Below the pieces are notes generated by a model. The model saw nothing but the letters and a program-made list of their open reading frames with translations. It was not told where the DNA came from and did not search any database. The position numbers and the translations under genes were made by a program. 35,471 nucleotides of DNA from Acidobacteriota bacterium (GTDB lineage Bacteria > Acidobacteriota > Aminicenantia > UBA2199): NCBI GenBank assembly GCA_018897435.1, contig JAHIKI010000002.1, positions 1 through 35,471 of the forward strand, given 5' to 3'. Below are positions 6,787-14,893 of the stretch, in pieces (position 1 is the stretch's first letter; each line of letters starts with the position of its first letter).

Positions 6787-7161
6787 TTACGCGACCGGCA
6801 GGGTGTAGAGCTTGATGATGGTCAGGGTGCCGACGAACAAAAGCACCGCTCCGACCGTAAGCAAAAGTCCGTACCAGACCAGGCGCCAGAATTTGTTGGC
6901 CGTGTAGTCTTCCAAAACCGACCAGACCCCGTTAAGGCCATGATACAACGCCGTGAGCAGGAAGGCGAACTGCAGCAGCGGGAACCACCAGCTGCCGGCC
7001 TTGGCCACGATCTCCTGATAGTTCACGGCCCGGCCCTTGGACAGGAAATGATAGGTGATGAAATGCAGCAGCAGCAGGACAAAAAGAATGACCGCGGAAA
7101 TGCGCTGTAACAGCCAGGGAAGCGAACCCGACCGGGAAGTTTGCTTGAAATCCTTGTTCAT
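6787..7161 (-). CDS. sdhD: Succinate dehydrogenase membrane anchor subunit D
   Basis: 124 residues with three transmembrane helices (about 16-40, 57-80 and 90-117). His residues in the first helix (LLLLHFITYHF) and second helix (ALYHGLNGVW) are placed like heme b ligands of SQR anchors. The ATG at 7161 overlaps the sdhC stop as ATGA, and TGGAGGG lies just upstream. A start 51 bases further upstream would run back into sdhC and add a non-family tail. It holds SdhAB to the membrane and helps form the quinone site. Confidence 0.82.
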   Translation of the reverse strand: MNKDFKQTSRSGSLPWLLQRISAVILFVLLLLHFITYHFLSKGRAVNYQEIVAKAGSWWFPLLQFAFLLTALYHGLNGVWSVLEDYTANKFWRLVWYGLLLTVGAVLLFVGTLTIIKLYTLPVA

Positions 7162-7544
7162 CCTGCCCTCCACTGCACATGTTGCAGAATCAAGTACGAA
7201 CCCAGCGCCCACAGGATAAAAGCCACGGCGATCAGCACGATGAACAACTTTTTATGCACCAGGGAGCCCTTGAAAAAATCGATGATCACGATGCGCACGC
7301 CGTTGAAGGCATGAAACAGGATGACTCCCCACAATCCGGTTTCCAGAAGCTTGAAGGGAACCCCGTTCAGGAAGGCCATCACATTGTTGAAGGCGGCCTC
7401 ACCATGGGTCAGGCTGTTGATGACCCAGATATGCAGGCACAGGTAAAAAATAAGCGCCAGGCCGGCGAGCCGATGGAGAATCCAAGCCCAGGAGCCGATA
7501 AAATTGTAATAGGTAAAATCATAGAAGCGCGTTCTTTTATACAA
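7158..7544 (-). CDS. sdhC: Succinate dehydrogenase cytochrome b subunit C
   Basis: 128 residues and three transmembrane helices. SWAWILHRLAGLALIFYL carries the HRxxG pattern of cytochrome b556 subunits, with a further His in CLHIWV and another in ILFHAFNGVRIV. Each anchor subunit thus has its own candidate His ligands, which would allow two hemes, though one shared heme is equally compatible. GGAGGAG lies 8 bases before the ATG. It is the first gene of the operon, preceded by a consensus-like promoter. Confidence 0.88.
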   Translation of the reverse strand: MYKRTRFYDFTYYNFIGSWAWILHRLAGLALIFYLCLHIWVINSLTHGEAAFNNVMAFLNGVPFKLLETGLWGVILFHAFNGVRIVIIDFFKGSLVHKKLFIVLIAVAFILWALGSYLILQHVQWRAG

Positions 7545-7579
7545 GCTTCTCCTCCTTAAATAAATATCAAAGAAAAAAC

Positions 7580-7608
7580 ATTTTAATATTTTAATGCGAC
7601 AACTGCAA
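7580..7608 (-). promoter_or_regulatory. Promoter of sdhCDAB
   Basis: On the minus strand TTGCAG (7603-7608) and TAAAAT (7580-7585) are spaced 17 bp apart. Transcription should start near 7573, about 29 bases before sdhC. Its -35 box lies 9 bp from that of the divergent diguanylate cyclase promoter, so the two probably influence each other. Confidence 0.5.
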
Positions 7609-7616
7609 CTGAAAAT

Positions 7617-7645
7617 TTGACTTTTATAGCAAAAAAAAATATTTT
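7617..7645 (+). promoter_or_regulatory. Promoter of the diguanylate cyclase gene, predicted leaderless
   Basis: TTGACT (7617-7622) and TATTTT (7640-7645) are spaced 17 bp apart. The expected start of transcription is 7652, the A of the ATG. The gene has only a weak AGG before its start, consistent with a leaderless transcript. Confidence 0.4.
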
Positions 7646-7651
7646 ATAGGC

Positions 7652-8824
7652 ATGGAAAATCAGGAAACCCCTCAGCCCGAGCTTCTACACCCCGATATCC
7701 TGGCTCTGAAACACATGTTCGGGAAAAACCACTGGCTGGTCCGCATCCGCTGGATTTACCCCATTTTCATCGTTACCTTTTTCCTGGCCTACCGGTTTCT
7801 GGCCCAGCGCTCGCTGATCAGTTCCCGTGACGCGCTGCTGGTTTTCCTGCTGCCGGTCATGGTGAATTTTCTTTTCATGCTGGATATCCGTAAAAAAGAA
7901 AAATTGGCCGACCGCCTGCCTGATTACAATAAGCTGCTGCACCTGGTTTCACTGCAGCTCGATTTTGACCTGGTGGCCCTGGCCTTGACCGTGTTTTTTT
8001 CCGGCGCCCTCAACAGCCCGATCATCGCCATGTTCATTGTCTACATCATGATCTCCACTTTCCTGATCGATTACCACAAGGCTTTCCGCAACACCCTGAA
8101 GGCCATATTCCTGCTCCTGGCCATCGGCTTGCTGCAGAATAGCGAAGGTTTTTTTTCCAGCCAGCAGCTCATGAGCATGCTGGCTTTCGACTTCATGTTC
8201 ATCTTCGCCTTTTTCGTCTCCGGCTACCTTTCCAAAAACCTGCGCAACAACGAAGAACTGCTCAAGAATCTGCTGCAGCAGACCAGGGAGCTTTCCATAA
8301 GCGACGGACTGACAGGCCTGTACAACCAGATGCATTTCTTTGAGCTCATGGACCTGGAGAACAAAAAATCACAGCGCTACAACCTGAGTTATTCATTGAT
8401 CATTTTCGATGTTGACCATTTCAAGAATTTCAATGACAGCAACGGCCACCTGCGCGGTTCCGAGACCTTGAGAGCCATAGGCGCCATAATGAAAAAAAAA
8501 TTTCGCTCCACCGACCTGCTGGCCAAGTACGGCGGCGATGAATTCGTCATCATCCTGCCCCAGACCGACAAGGTCGGGGCCTACCTGGCCGCGGAAAGGC
8601 TGCGCGAAAGTGTTGAAAAACAGCCGTTCCCCGGCGCCGAGACCCAGCCGCATAATAAGATCACAATTTCCATCGGCCTGGCCACCTACCCCGAACACGG
8701 ACTGACCGCTGAAGAGATTTTGAACCATGCCGATAAATCATTATATTTTGCCAAGGAGTCGGGGCGCAATCGCACCATCATATACAATGATAATATTGAA
8801 AAAGAACTTGAAGAATTCAGTTGA
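7652..8824 (+). CDS. Membrane-bound diguanylate cyclase
   Basis: 390 residues. Residues about 30-200 form six hydrophobic helices, a membrane sensor-like region of no named family, followed by a short coiled linker (RNNEELLKNLLQQTREL). The C-terminal GGDEF domain starts at SISDGLTGLYN. The active-site loop is intact (GGDEF, 294-298). An RxxD inhibitory site (RSTD, 285-288) lies exactly five residues before it. The enzyme should therefore make cyclic di-GMP from two GTP and be product-inhibited. The substrate Asp in FDVDHFKNFND and the ADKSLYFAKESGRN ending are present. There is no phosphodiesterase domain. It is divergent from sdhC and 44 bases before malQ, so it may share a transcript with malQ. 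Confidence 0.92.
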   Translation: MENQETPQPELLHPDILALKHMFGKNHWLVRIRWIYPIFIVTFFLAYRFLAQRSLISSRDALLVFLLPVMVNFLFMLDIRKKEKLADRLPDYNKLLHLVSLQLDFDLVALALTVFFSGALNSPIIAMFIVYIMISTFLIDYHKAFRNTLKAIFLLLAIGLLQNSEGFFSSQQLMSMLAFDFMFIFAFFVSGYLSKNLRNNEELLKNLLQQTRELSISDGLTGLYNQMHFFELMDLENKKSQRYNLSYSLIIFDVDHFKNFNDSNGHLRGSETLRAIGAIMKKKFRSTDLLAKYGGDEFVIILPQTDKVGAYLAAERLRESVEKQPFPGAETQPHNKITISIGLATYPEHGLTAEEILNHADKSLYFAKESGRNRTIIYNDNIEKELEEFS

Positions 8825-8868
8825 GCACCGGCAATTGAATCTGTCCCTGAAAATGAAAGGAGGCACCC

Positions 8869-10401
8869 ATGGCCATTAAGCGCACCAGCGGCCTGCTGCT
8901 CCATGTCACTTCCCTGCCCGGCCCCTACGGTTGCGGTACCATGGGAGAAGAGGCAGCCGATTTTGTCAATTTCCTGAGCGCCAGCGGCCAGTCCTACTGG
9001 CAGGTCCTGCCTTTGGGACCGGTATGTTCCCATTGGCATTTTTCCCCCTATTCTTCGCCATCGGCATTCGCCGGCAACGAAATGTTGATCAGCCCCAAGA
9101 CACTTCACTCCCAGGGTTGGATCTCGGCAGCGGAACTGCGGGAATGCCAAGATGATCCTGGAACGGATTTTTGCGACCTGCAAAACACCGCCGCCAGAAA
9201 AACGGAATTGCTGGCCAAGGCGGCCCGACATTTTTTTAAAAAAGACAGCCAGGCTGCCGCCGGCGCTTTTACACGTTTTCGTAGCGAGCAAAAGCACTGG
9301 CTCGAGGACTACTCCCTGTTCCGGGCTCTGGCCGACCACTTCCAGACATTTCAGTGGATCTCCTGGCCCACCGCTATCGCCCGCCGGCAGGCAGCCGCCG
9401 TTGCTCACTGGCAAAATAAAATGCAGGATGCGGTCTTGCTACGGCAGTTCGAACAGTTTGTTTTTTTTGAGCAGTGGCGGGCGCTTAAAAAATACGCCAA
9501 CAGCCGCGGCATCAAGATCATCGGCGATATTCCTTTCTACGTCAATTTTGAAAGCGCCGATGCCTGGTCCCACCCCGAAATATTCCAGTTGGACCGCGCC
9601 AGCGGTTTGCCGGCCGTAGTGGCCGGCGTGCCGCCCGACTATTTCAGTTCCAGCGGCCAGCGCTGGGGAAACCCGCTTTTCCGCTGGCGGCAGGGTGGAG
9701 AACTGCATCCCGGCACCATGGCCTGGTGGACGGCCCGCATCCACCACTTGCTGCAGCTGGTCGACGTCTTGCGCATAGACCATTTCCGCGGCTTTGATAC
9801 CTACTGGGCCATCCCGGCCTCCGCCCAGACCGCGGTCGACGGCCAATGGCAGCCGGGTCCGGGAGCGGCTTTCTTTGCTGCCGTGAAAAACGAACTGGGA
9901 GATCTGCCCCTGATCGCCGAAGACCTGGGCGAACTCACACCCGAGGTGGAGGCCCTGCGCGACCGCCTGGGCTTCCCGGGCATGAAGATCCTGCAGTTCG
10001 CCTTTGACGGCCAGCGCGGCAATCCTTACCTGCCCCACAATTTCAGCCACGCCAACTGTCTGGTTTATACCGGCACCCACGACAACAACACCAGCAACGG
10101 CTGGTTTTACGGCCGTGAAACCAGCGAAGAAACGAAACTAGCCATCCTGGACTATATGAACCTCGGCCACCGTGACGAATTTCACTGGCACTTCATCCGC
10201 CTGGCCATGCAATCGATCGCCGGCCTGGCCATGTTCCCGGTTCAGGATATTTTGGGATACGACGAACACTTGCGCATGAATACCCCGGGCCGGGGGGAGG
10301 GCAATTGGCGCTGGCGCTTGACTCCCGGAGCCCTTACCCCGGAGATCGGCCGTCGCTTGCTCCATTTAACTACTCTCTTCAACCGCCAATCGCAGACCTA
10401 A
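8869..10401 (+). CDS. malQ: 4-alpha-glucanotransferase (amylomaltase, GH77)
   Basis: 510 residues, normal for bacterial GH77. It transfers alpha-1,4-glucan segments between maltodextrins and releases glucose in cytoplasmic glycogen and maltodextrin metabolism. The N-terminus has the hallmark GLLLHVTSLPGPYGCGTMG. The catalytic residues are D304 (VLRIDHFRG, nucleophile), E351 (IAEDLGEL, acid/base) and D405 (GTHDNNT, stabiliser). AGGAGG lies before the ATG. No signal peptide is present. It ends 110 bases before the next gene, with no clear terminator seen. Confidence 0.95.
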   Translation: MAIKRTSGLLLHVTSLPGPYGCGTMGEEAADFVNFLSASGQSYWQVLPLGPVCSHWHFSPYSSPSAFAGNEMLISPKTLHSQGWISAAELRECQDDPGTDFCDLQNTAARKTELLAKAARHFFKKDSQAAAGAFTRFRSEQKHWLEDYSLFRALADHFQTFQWISWPTAIARRQAAAVAHWQNKMQDAVLLRQFEQFVFFEQWRALKKYANSRGIKIIGDIPFYVNFESADAWSHPEIFQLDRASGLPAVVAGVPPDYFSSSGQRWGNPLFRWRQGGELHPGTMAWWTARIHHLLQLVDVLRIDHFRGFDTYWAIPASAQTAVDGQWQPGPGAAFFAAVKNELGDLPLIAEDLGELTPEVEALRDRLGFPGMKILQFAFDGQRGNPYLPHNFSHANCLVYTGTHDNNTSNGWFYGRETSEETKLAILDYMNLGHRDEFHWHFIRLAMQSIAGLAMFPVQDILGYDEHLRMNTPGRGEGNWRWRLTPGALTPEIGRRLLHLTTLFNRQSQT

Positions 10402-10511
10402 ATTGCTGTCCCGAATTCCGCTTTTTTGGCGCCACATGTCACAAAAACAGGACAGATCGGTATCTCTAGAGTTGGCAAATAAAATGCTTTCTTAAAATTG
10501 AGGAGGTCAAC

Positions 10512-12635
10512 ATGAAAAAGACACTAATTACCCTTGTGAGCATGTTGCTGCTGTCAGGCGCCTGCTGGTCCGACGACACGGCCAATGAAGTCAAATATTA
10601 TGACAACGCCAAGGTCATCCGCATCAAGAACGTGGATGGCGAAGGTTTTGTCCAGCGTTCCTATGAAGAAGGCAACGAAGAAGCCACCGCCAACCTGCCC
10701 CTGTTTGAAAAAGATACGGTGGGCACAACGGCAGGCCGGCTGGGAATTTACCTGGGCCGGTTGAACTACCTGCGCCTGGACGCAGACAGCATCATCGTGC
10801 TGGAAAAGATTCCCCAACTGCGCAAAACCGACCTGAACGTGCGTGTGGAACGGGGTAGCATCTATCTGGACATTGAAAACCTGGACAACGAAAAAGACAT
10901 TGAAATTCAAACGCCGGACTGCGGCATCTTTATTCTGGACAAAGGGGTTTACCGCGTCAACGTCAGCGAGAACGCCCAGACCGAAGTGCTTGTCATGGAG
11001 GGCATCGCCGAAGTGGCCGGCCAGGAAAGCAGCCGCAACGTCAGGGAAAACCAGAAGATCGTCATGTCCGGCGGCGATATCGAGGAGAGGCCCTATTATT
11101 TCTACGCTTCGGAAAAAGACGATTTTGACCTCTGGAATGAAGCCCAGAACAGCAAGCTGAGCTATGCCCGCTACGGCACCTCCAGATATCTGCAGAACGG
11201 CTACGAAGATACCGAATACGAAATGTCCCGTTCCGGACGCTGGTCCTACATGTCCGAGTTCAACTCCTATGCCTGGATACCTTACAATACCCATGCCAAC
11301 TGGATGCCTTACGCCAACGGACGCTGGGTGTGGAATCCTTATTACGGTTACACCTGGATATCCTACGACACCTGCGGCTGGTTCACCCACCACTATGGCC
11401 GCTGGCATTGGAGTTATTCTTTCGGCTGGCACTGGCTCCCCGGCTACCATTGGTCGCCGGCCTGGGTCTCCTGGTTCGGCAACGACCATTATTACGGCTG
11501 GTCCCCTCTCAGCTGGTGGAACCGGCCGGTCGTCATCATCAACAACCGTTGGGACCGCAATTACGATTACCGCCGCGGCATCCCGCACCATTCGCGTTCC
11601 ACCATCATCATCCGCAAAAACGAACTCTCGGCCGCCAACGCGCAGCGCGTGGCCCTGAAAAAAGGCTCGCTGGGACAGAACGCCGGCCAGACCATCGCCT
11701 ACCGGGGCACAGCGCCCAGCGACCGGCCGGCCCTGAATAAGGTCACGGTGATCAACGCCAATGGCAAAGCCGTGACCTATAAGCAGAACGGCATTGTTTC
11801 CGGAGAAAAGTACCGGGTCACCAGCCCTGCTTCCGCAAACGGCAAGGCCGCTGTCTACAAATACAACCCTGCCGCCGACGGCAACAAAACTGGCAGCGCC
11901 TACAGGAAAAAGAGCACTGAAGGTTCCAGCCCATCGGCAAGCGGCACCTATTTCAGGTCCAAGAGCAGCAATGCCTCCCGCAGCGGTACCAGCACCCGTG
12001 TTTCTTCCTCCGGCTCCAGCGCCGAAAAATCTTCCGGGAAAACCAGTTACCGCAGCAAATCCGGAAGCTCGAGCAAAGCCAAAGCCTCATCTTCTTCCTC
12101 ATCCAGCAGTTCGAGCGGAACGAAAAAAAAGAAAAAGGGTGAGCCCGGATATTTGTCTGACAACAGTTACAAAAATTCGACAGGTGAGACGGCTGCCGCC
12201 GCACCGTATGCCCGCACCCAGAGCAAATATTCTGCAAGCACCAGCACTGCCTACCGCTATTCCAGCCGGGTTTATGAATCAAAACTCAAAAGCGCGACCA
12301 CTTCATCAACTTATACGACCTTCAGGGCCCCAACCCAGTCAAGGCCCGGTCTAGCTGCAAATGCGACCAGTCCATTTTCCAGCCGCAAAACCAGCGGCGG
12401 CAGTGCTGACTATTCTGCGCGCGGTACCAACACCCGTTACCGGGCGCCGGCCTCAACCGCAAGCCTTGGCTACAAAAGCAGCTCTGCCGCGAGATCTTAT
12501 TCCCCAACCAGCAGCGGCCAATCATCCAGATCCAGCAGCGCCTACCGCTCCGGCTCCTCTGCTTCGACTGCTTCCCGCAGCACGGCATCATCTTCTTCGC
12601 AAAGTTCAAGCGGAACGGCGGTAAAGAAAAAATAA
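10512..12635 (+). CDS. Exported FecR-like/DUF6600 protein with long Ser-rich tail
   Basis: 707 residues. A signal peptide (1-20) ends in SGAC, so it could be a lipoprotein, though the -3 residue is Ser rather than Leu. Residues about 30-200 look like a FecR-type beta domain (VERGSIYLDIENL, IEIQTPDCGIFIL, GVYRVNV, VMEGIAEVAG). Residues about 225-345 are a Trp/Tyr/His/Gly-rich repeat of the DUF6600 kind with WxPYxNGRW-like units. From about 400 to the end the protein is low-complexity Ser/Thr/Lys/Arg/Tyr, including a run of Ser near codons 526-536. The tail is probably disordered and surface-located. GAGGAGG lies 5 bases before the ATG. TTGGCA (10472) and TAAAAT (10493) form only a weak promoter. 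No catalytic motif is visible and the function is unknown. Confidence 0.82.
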   Translation: MKKTLITLVSMLLLSGACWSDDTANEVKYYDNAKVIRIKNVDGEGFVQRSYEEGNEEATANLPLFEKDTVGTTAGRLGIYLGRLNYLRLDADSIIVLEKIPQLRKTDLNVRVERGSIYLDIENLDNEKDIEIQTPDCGIFILDKGVYRVNVSENAQTEVLVMEGIAEVAGQESSRNVRENQKIVMSGGDIEERPYYFYASEKDDFDLWNEAQNSKLSYARYGTSRYLQNGYEDTEYEMSRSGRWSYMSEFNSYAWIPYNTHANWMPYANGRWVWNPYYGYTWISYDTCGWFTHHYGRWHWSYSFGWHWLPGYHWSPAWVSWFGNDHYYGWSPLSWWNRPVVIINNRWDRNYDYRRGIPHHSRSTIIIRKNELSAANAQRVALKKGSLGQNAGQTIAYRGTAPSDRPALNKVTVINANGKAVTYKQNGIVSGEKYRVTSPASANGKAAVYKYNPAADGNKTGSAYRKKSTEGSSPSASGTYFRSKSSNASRSGTSTRVSSSGSSAEKSSGKTSYRSKSGSSSKAKASSSSSSSSSSGTKKKKKGEPGYLSDNSYKNSTGETAAAAPYARTQSKYSASTSTAYRYSSRVYESKLKSATTSSTYTTFRAPTQSRPGLAANATSPFSSRKTSGGSADYSARGTNTRYRAPASTASLGYKSSSAARSYSPTSSGQSSRSSSAYRSGSSASTASRSTASSSSQSSSGTAVKKK

Positions 12636-12651
12636 TTCACTAAGATTACCT

Positions 12652-12687
12652 GTAGGGACAGGTTTTAAACCTGTCCCTACTTTTTTT
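12652..12687 (+). terminator. Terminator made from a perfect dispersed palindrome (copy 6)
   Basis: GTAGGGACAGGTTT (12652-12665) and AAACCTGTCCCTAC (12667-12680) are exact complements around one T, followed by seven T. It lies 16 bases after the stop of the plus-strand gene. It belongs to the repeat family and also works as a textbook rho-independent terminator. Confidence 0.8.
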
Positions 12688-12720
12688 AATTCAATTTTTT
12701 TCAGGATTGTAAAGCCGGGA

Positions 12721-14844
12721 TCAGATGTTTCCCTTCCAGGCAGCCAGCGCTTTTTCAGCTATCTTTATTTGTTCGGAGCTGAGTTCAGCGGCATGGCGGT
12801 TGACCGCAGTTTCCATGTTGGCCAATGCCTGCTCGATCTTGCCGTTCTTGGCCAGGACCAGGGCGTAATTGAAGAAGAACTTCCCCTCCGGCTTGATGGC
12901 CGCGGCCCGGGCCAGCATCTGCTCGGCATCGGCCATGCTCCCGTAACGCGTGTTCAGCAGCGCCACCTTCATAAGCAGTTCGGGCTGGCCGGCGGCCTCT
13001 TCGTTTTCCAATAACTGGTTGTAAGCAGCCACGGCCTGCGCGTACTTTTGGATGGTGATCAGCAATTCAGCGTACTTGATGCGCAGGGACACGTTCTGCG
13101 GTTCGATGTCCAGCGCCTGGGCGAAATATTCGACCGCCTCAGCAGTGCGGTTCTGCTTCTCCCTGATCTCTCCCAGCAGGATCGTGACCCGGGTATTGCG
13201 CGGATTTTTGTCCAGGATCTCGCGGCAGCGGCTTTCGGCCCGGTCGTACTTTTTCATGTCGAACAAGGCCAGGGCCAGGATCTGTTTGAAGTTTTCGACA
13301 TCCGGGAAATCGTCGATCGCCTGTCGCAGGCAATTCAAGGCCGCGTTGTAGTTGCGCTTGGACATGTATATCTTGTATTTCAGGTTGTATACGTGCGGCA
13401 TCTTCAGCCCGGGGTTTTCGGCCAGCAATCGCTGCAAGTCGCTTTCAGCTGCCGCTATCTTTTTCTGGCCGATCAACTGGCTGATCTCCCTCAGGCGCGC
13501 GTCGATCAGCACCCCTTGCTTGGGATCGAGCGCCGTGGCTGCCTGGCTGGAAAAGGCCGAAATGTAACCCAGCGCCTGCAGCTGCTCCTTGTCGCCGGCG
13601 CTCAGTTCGCGGCGCGTCTCGCCACTGCTCTGGGAATGGTCGGCAATGAACTTGGCCAGGCGCTTGTCCAAGTTGCGGGCAAGCAAGTTTTTTCTCAAAA
13701 ACAAATTCAGTTTTTCAGCGGGGTCGACGCCCAGATCGTACAACTCGGGATCGGGCAGCGACACGTACTTGTAATCCTGGTGCAAGAGCCCGGTCAGCGG
13801 CGCCCAATTCATCTCCTCACGGCCGTACAGGCTTTCGAAGTAAATTATCCGCTCCTCTTTCTCGGAGCCACCTTTGAGCAGGGAGCGGAAGCTGCGTCCC
13901 TGTACCGCCCGCGGAATCTCGAAACCCAGCAGGTCCAGCACCGTGGGCATGACATCGACCAGTCCCACCCTGGCAGCCACCGTCCTGGCCTTGCCAAAAA
14001 GTTTGGGAGCGTAAAAGATCAGCGGCACCTTCAGGGCCTCCTCGTAGCAAAAGATGCCGTGGCCCTGTTCCACATGTTCGCCGAAGGCTTCGCCGTGGTC
14101 ACCGGCGATGACCACCAGGGTGCGCTCCAGCAGTCCGCGTTCGCGCAAGGACTGGATGACACGGCCGACCCAGACGTCGGTATAGGCGATCTCACCGTCG
14201 TACAATCCTTTCGGGTTTGCAGGATAACGTTTGGCGAATTCCAGCGGCGGCCGGTAAGGGGTGTGGGGATCGTAAAAATGGAGCCAGTAAAAAAATCTCC
14301 GCCCATCGTTCTGGCCCAGCCAGGCGCTGAATTTTTCAAAGACCTGCTCGGCCGGGATCTCAGACTTGTAGTGACGGATCATTTCGTGGGTGTCCAGGCT
14401 GTCGTCGTAGAGTGAAAAGCCCTGGTTGACCCCGAATTTGGATAACAGGACAAATGAGGCGACCACCGCCCGCGTGTCGTAGCCCCGGTCTTGCAGAACT
14501 TCGGCCAGGGTGATTTCGTTTTCCGGCAGAAAATAACTGCCGTTGTTGCGCACATTGTTGGCGATTGGGTAGCGGCCGGTGAAAAGGGCGGCGTGCGAGG
14601 GCAGGGTCAAAGGCACGGGGGCGTAGCCATTCTCAAAGCGGATCCCCTGCCTGGCCAGGAGATCGATGTTTGGCGTTTGCGCCGTTTTGTAGCCATAGGC
14701 CCCGATATGGTCGGCCCGGGTCGTGTCCAGGGTGATGATGAGAACATTCCATGCCGTCCGGGTTCCGCCGCGGCGCTGCAGGAAAAAAAGACCGCTGGCG
14801 GCCAGCAGCAACAGCAGGATGACCAATAATTTTCTTTTGCTCAT
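12721..14844 (-). CDS. Membrane-anchored sulfatase-fold hydrolase with TPR tail, paralog A
   Basis: 707 residues. A signal anchor (5-23) puts the enzyme outside the inner membrane. Residues 32-415 form an alkaline-phosphatase/sulfatase-fold domain with NVLIITLDTTRADHIG (metal Asp40), FYDPHTPY and GDHGEAFGEH (D249, H250). The position of the formylglycine Cys/Ser is Thr80 in VPLTLPSHAALFTG, and the following Arg is His84. That argues against a formylglycine sulfatase and for a Thr-nucleophile phospho- or sulfo-hydrolase/transferase. Residues about 450-700 are TPR repeats. It lies 49 bases after paralog B and is probably in its operon. GGAG precedes the ATG by 10 bases. Confidence 0.85.
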   Translation of the reverse strand: MSKRKLLVILLLLLAASGLFFLQRRGGTRTAWNVLIITLDTTRADHIGAYGYKTAQTPNIDLLARQGIRFENGYAPVPLTLPSHAALFTGRYPIANNVRNNGSYFLPENEITLAEVLQDRGYDTRAVVASFVLLSKFGVNQGFSLYDDSLDTHEMIRHYKSEIPAEQVFEKFSAWLGQNDGRRFFYWLHFYDPHTPYRPPLEFAKRYPANPKGLYDGEIAYTDVWVGRVIQSLRERGLLERTLVVIAGDHGEAFGEHVEQGHGIFCYEEALKVPLIFYAPKLFGKARTVAARVGLVDVMPTVLDLLGFEIPRAVQGRSFRSLLKGGSEKEERIIYFESLYGREEMNWAPLTGLLHQDYKYVSLPDPELYDLGVDPAEKLNLFLRKNLLARNLDKRLAKFIADHSQSSGETRRELSAGDKEQLQALGYISAFSSQAATALDPKQGVLIDARLREISQLIGQKKIAAAESDLQRLLAENPGLKMPHVYNLKYKIYMSKRNYNAALNCLRQAIDDFPDVENFKQILALALFDMKKYDRAESRCREILDKNPRNTRVTILLGEIREKQNRTAEAVEYFAQALDIEPQNVSLRIKYAELLITIQKYAQAVAAYNQLLENEEAAGQPELLMKVALLNTRYGSMADAEQMLARAAAIKPEGKFFFNYALVLAKNGKIEQALANMETAVNRHAAELSSEQIKIAEKALAAWKGNI

Positions 14845-14893
14845 GCTTGATTCAACTCCGTTTTCCCTGCCAAGGGCTCAAAGGCGGCCCCGG

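Noticed and set aside
10554-11591. 345-codon open frame opposite the FecR-like gene
   Set aside because: Val/Ala/Gly/Pro-rich shadow of the real frame, with no start site or motif.
13048-14415. 455-codon open frame opposite sulfatase-fold paralog A
   Set aside because: No family motifs and fully antisense to a well-supported gene; a shadow.
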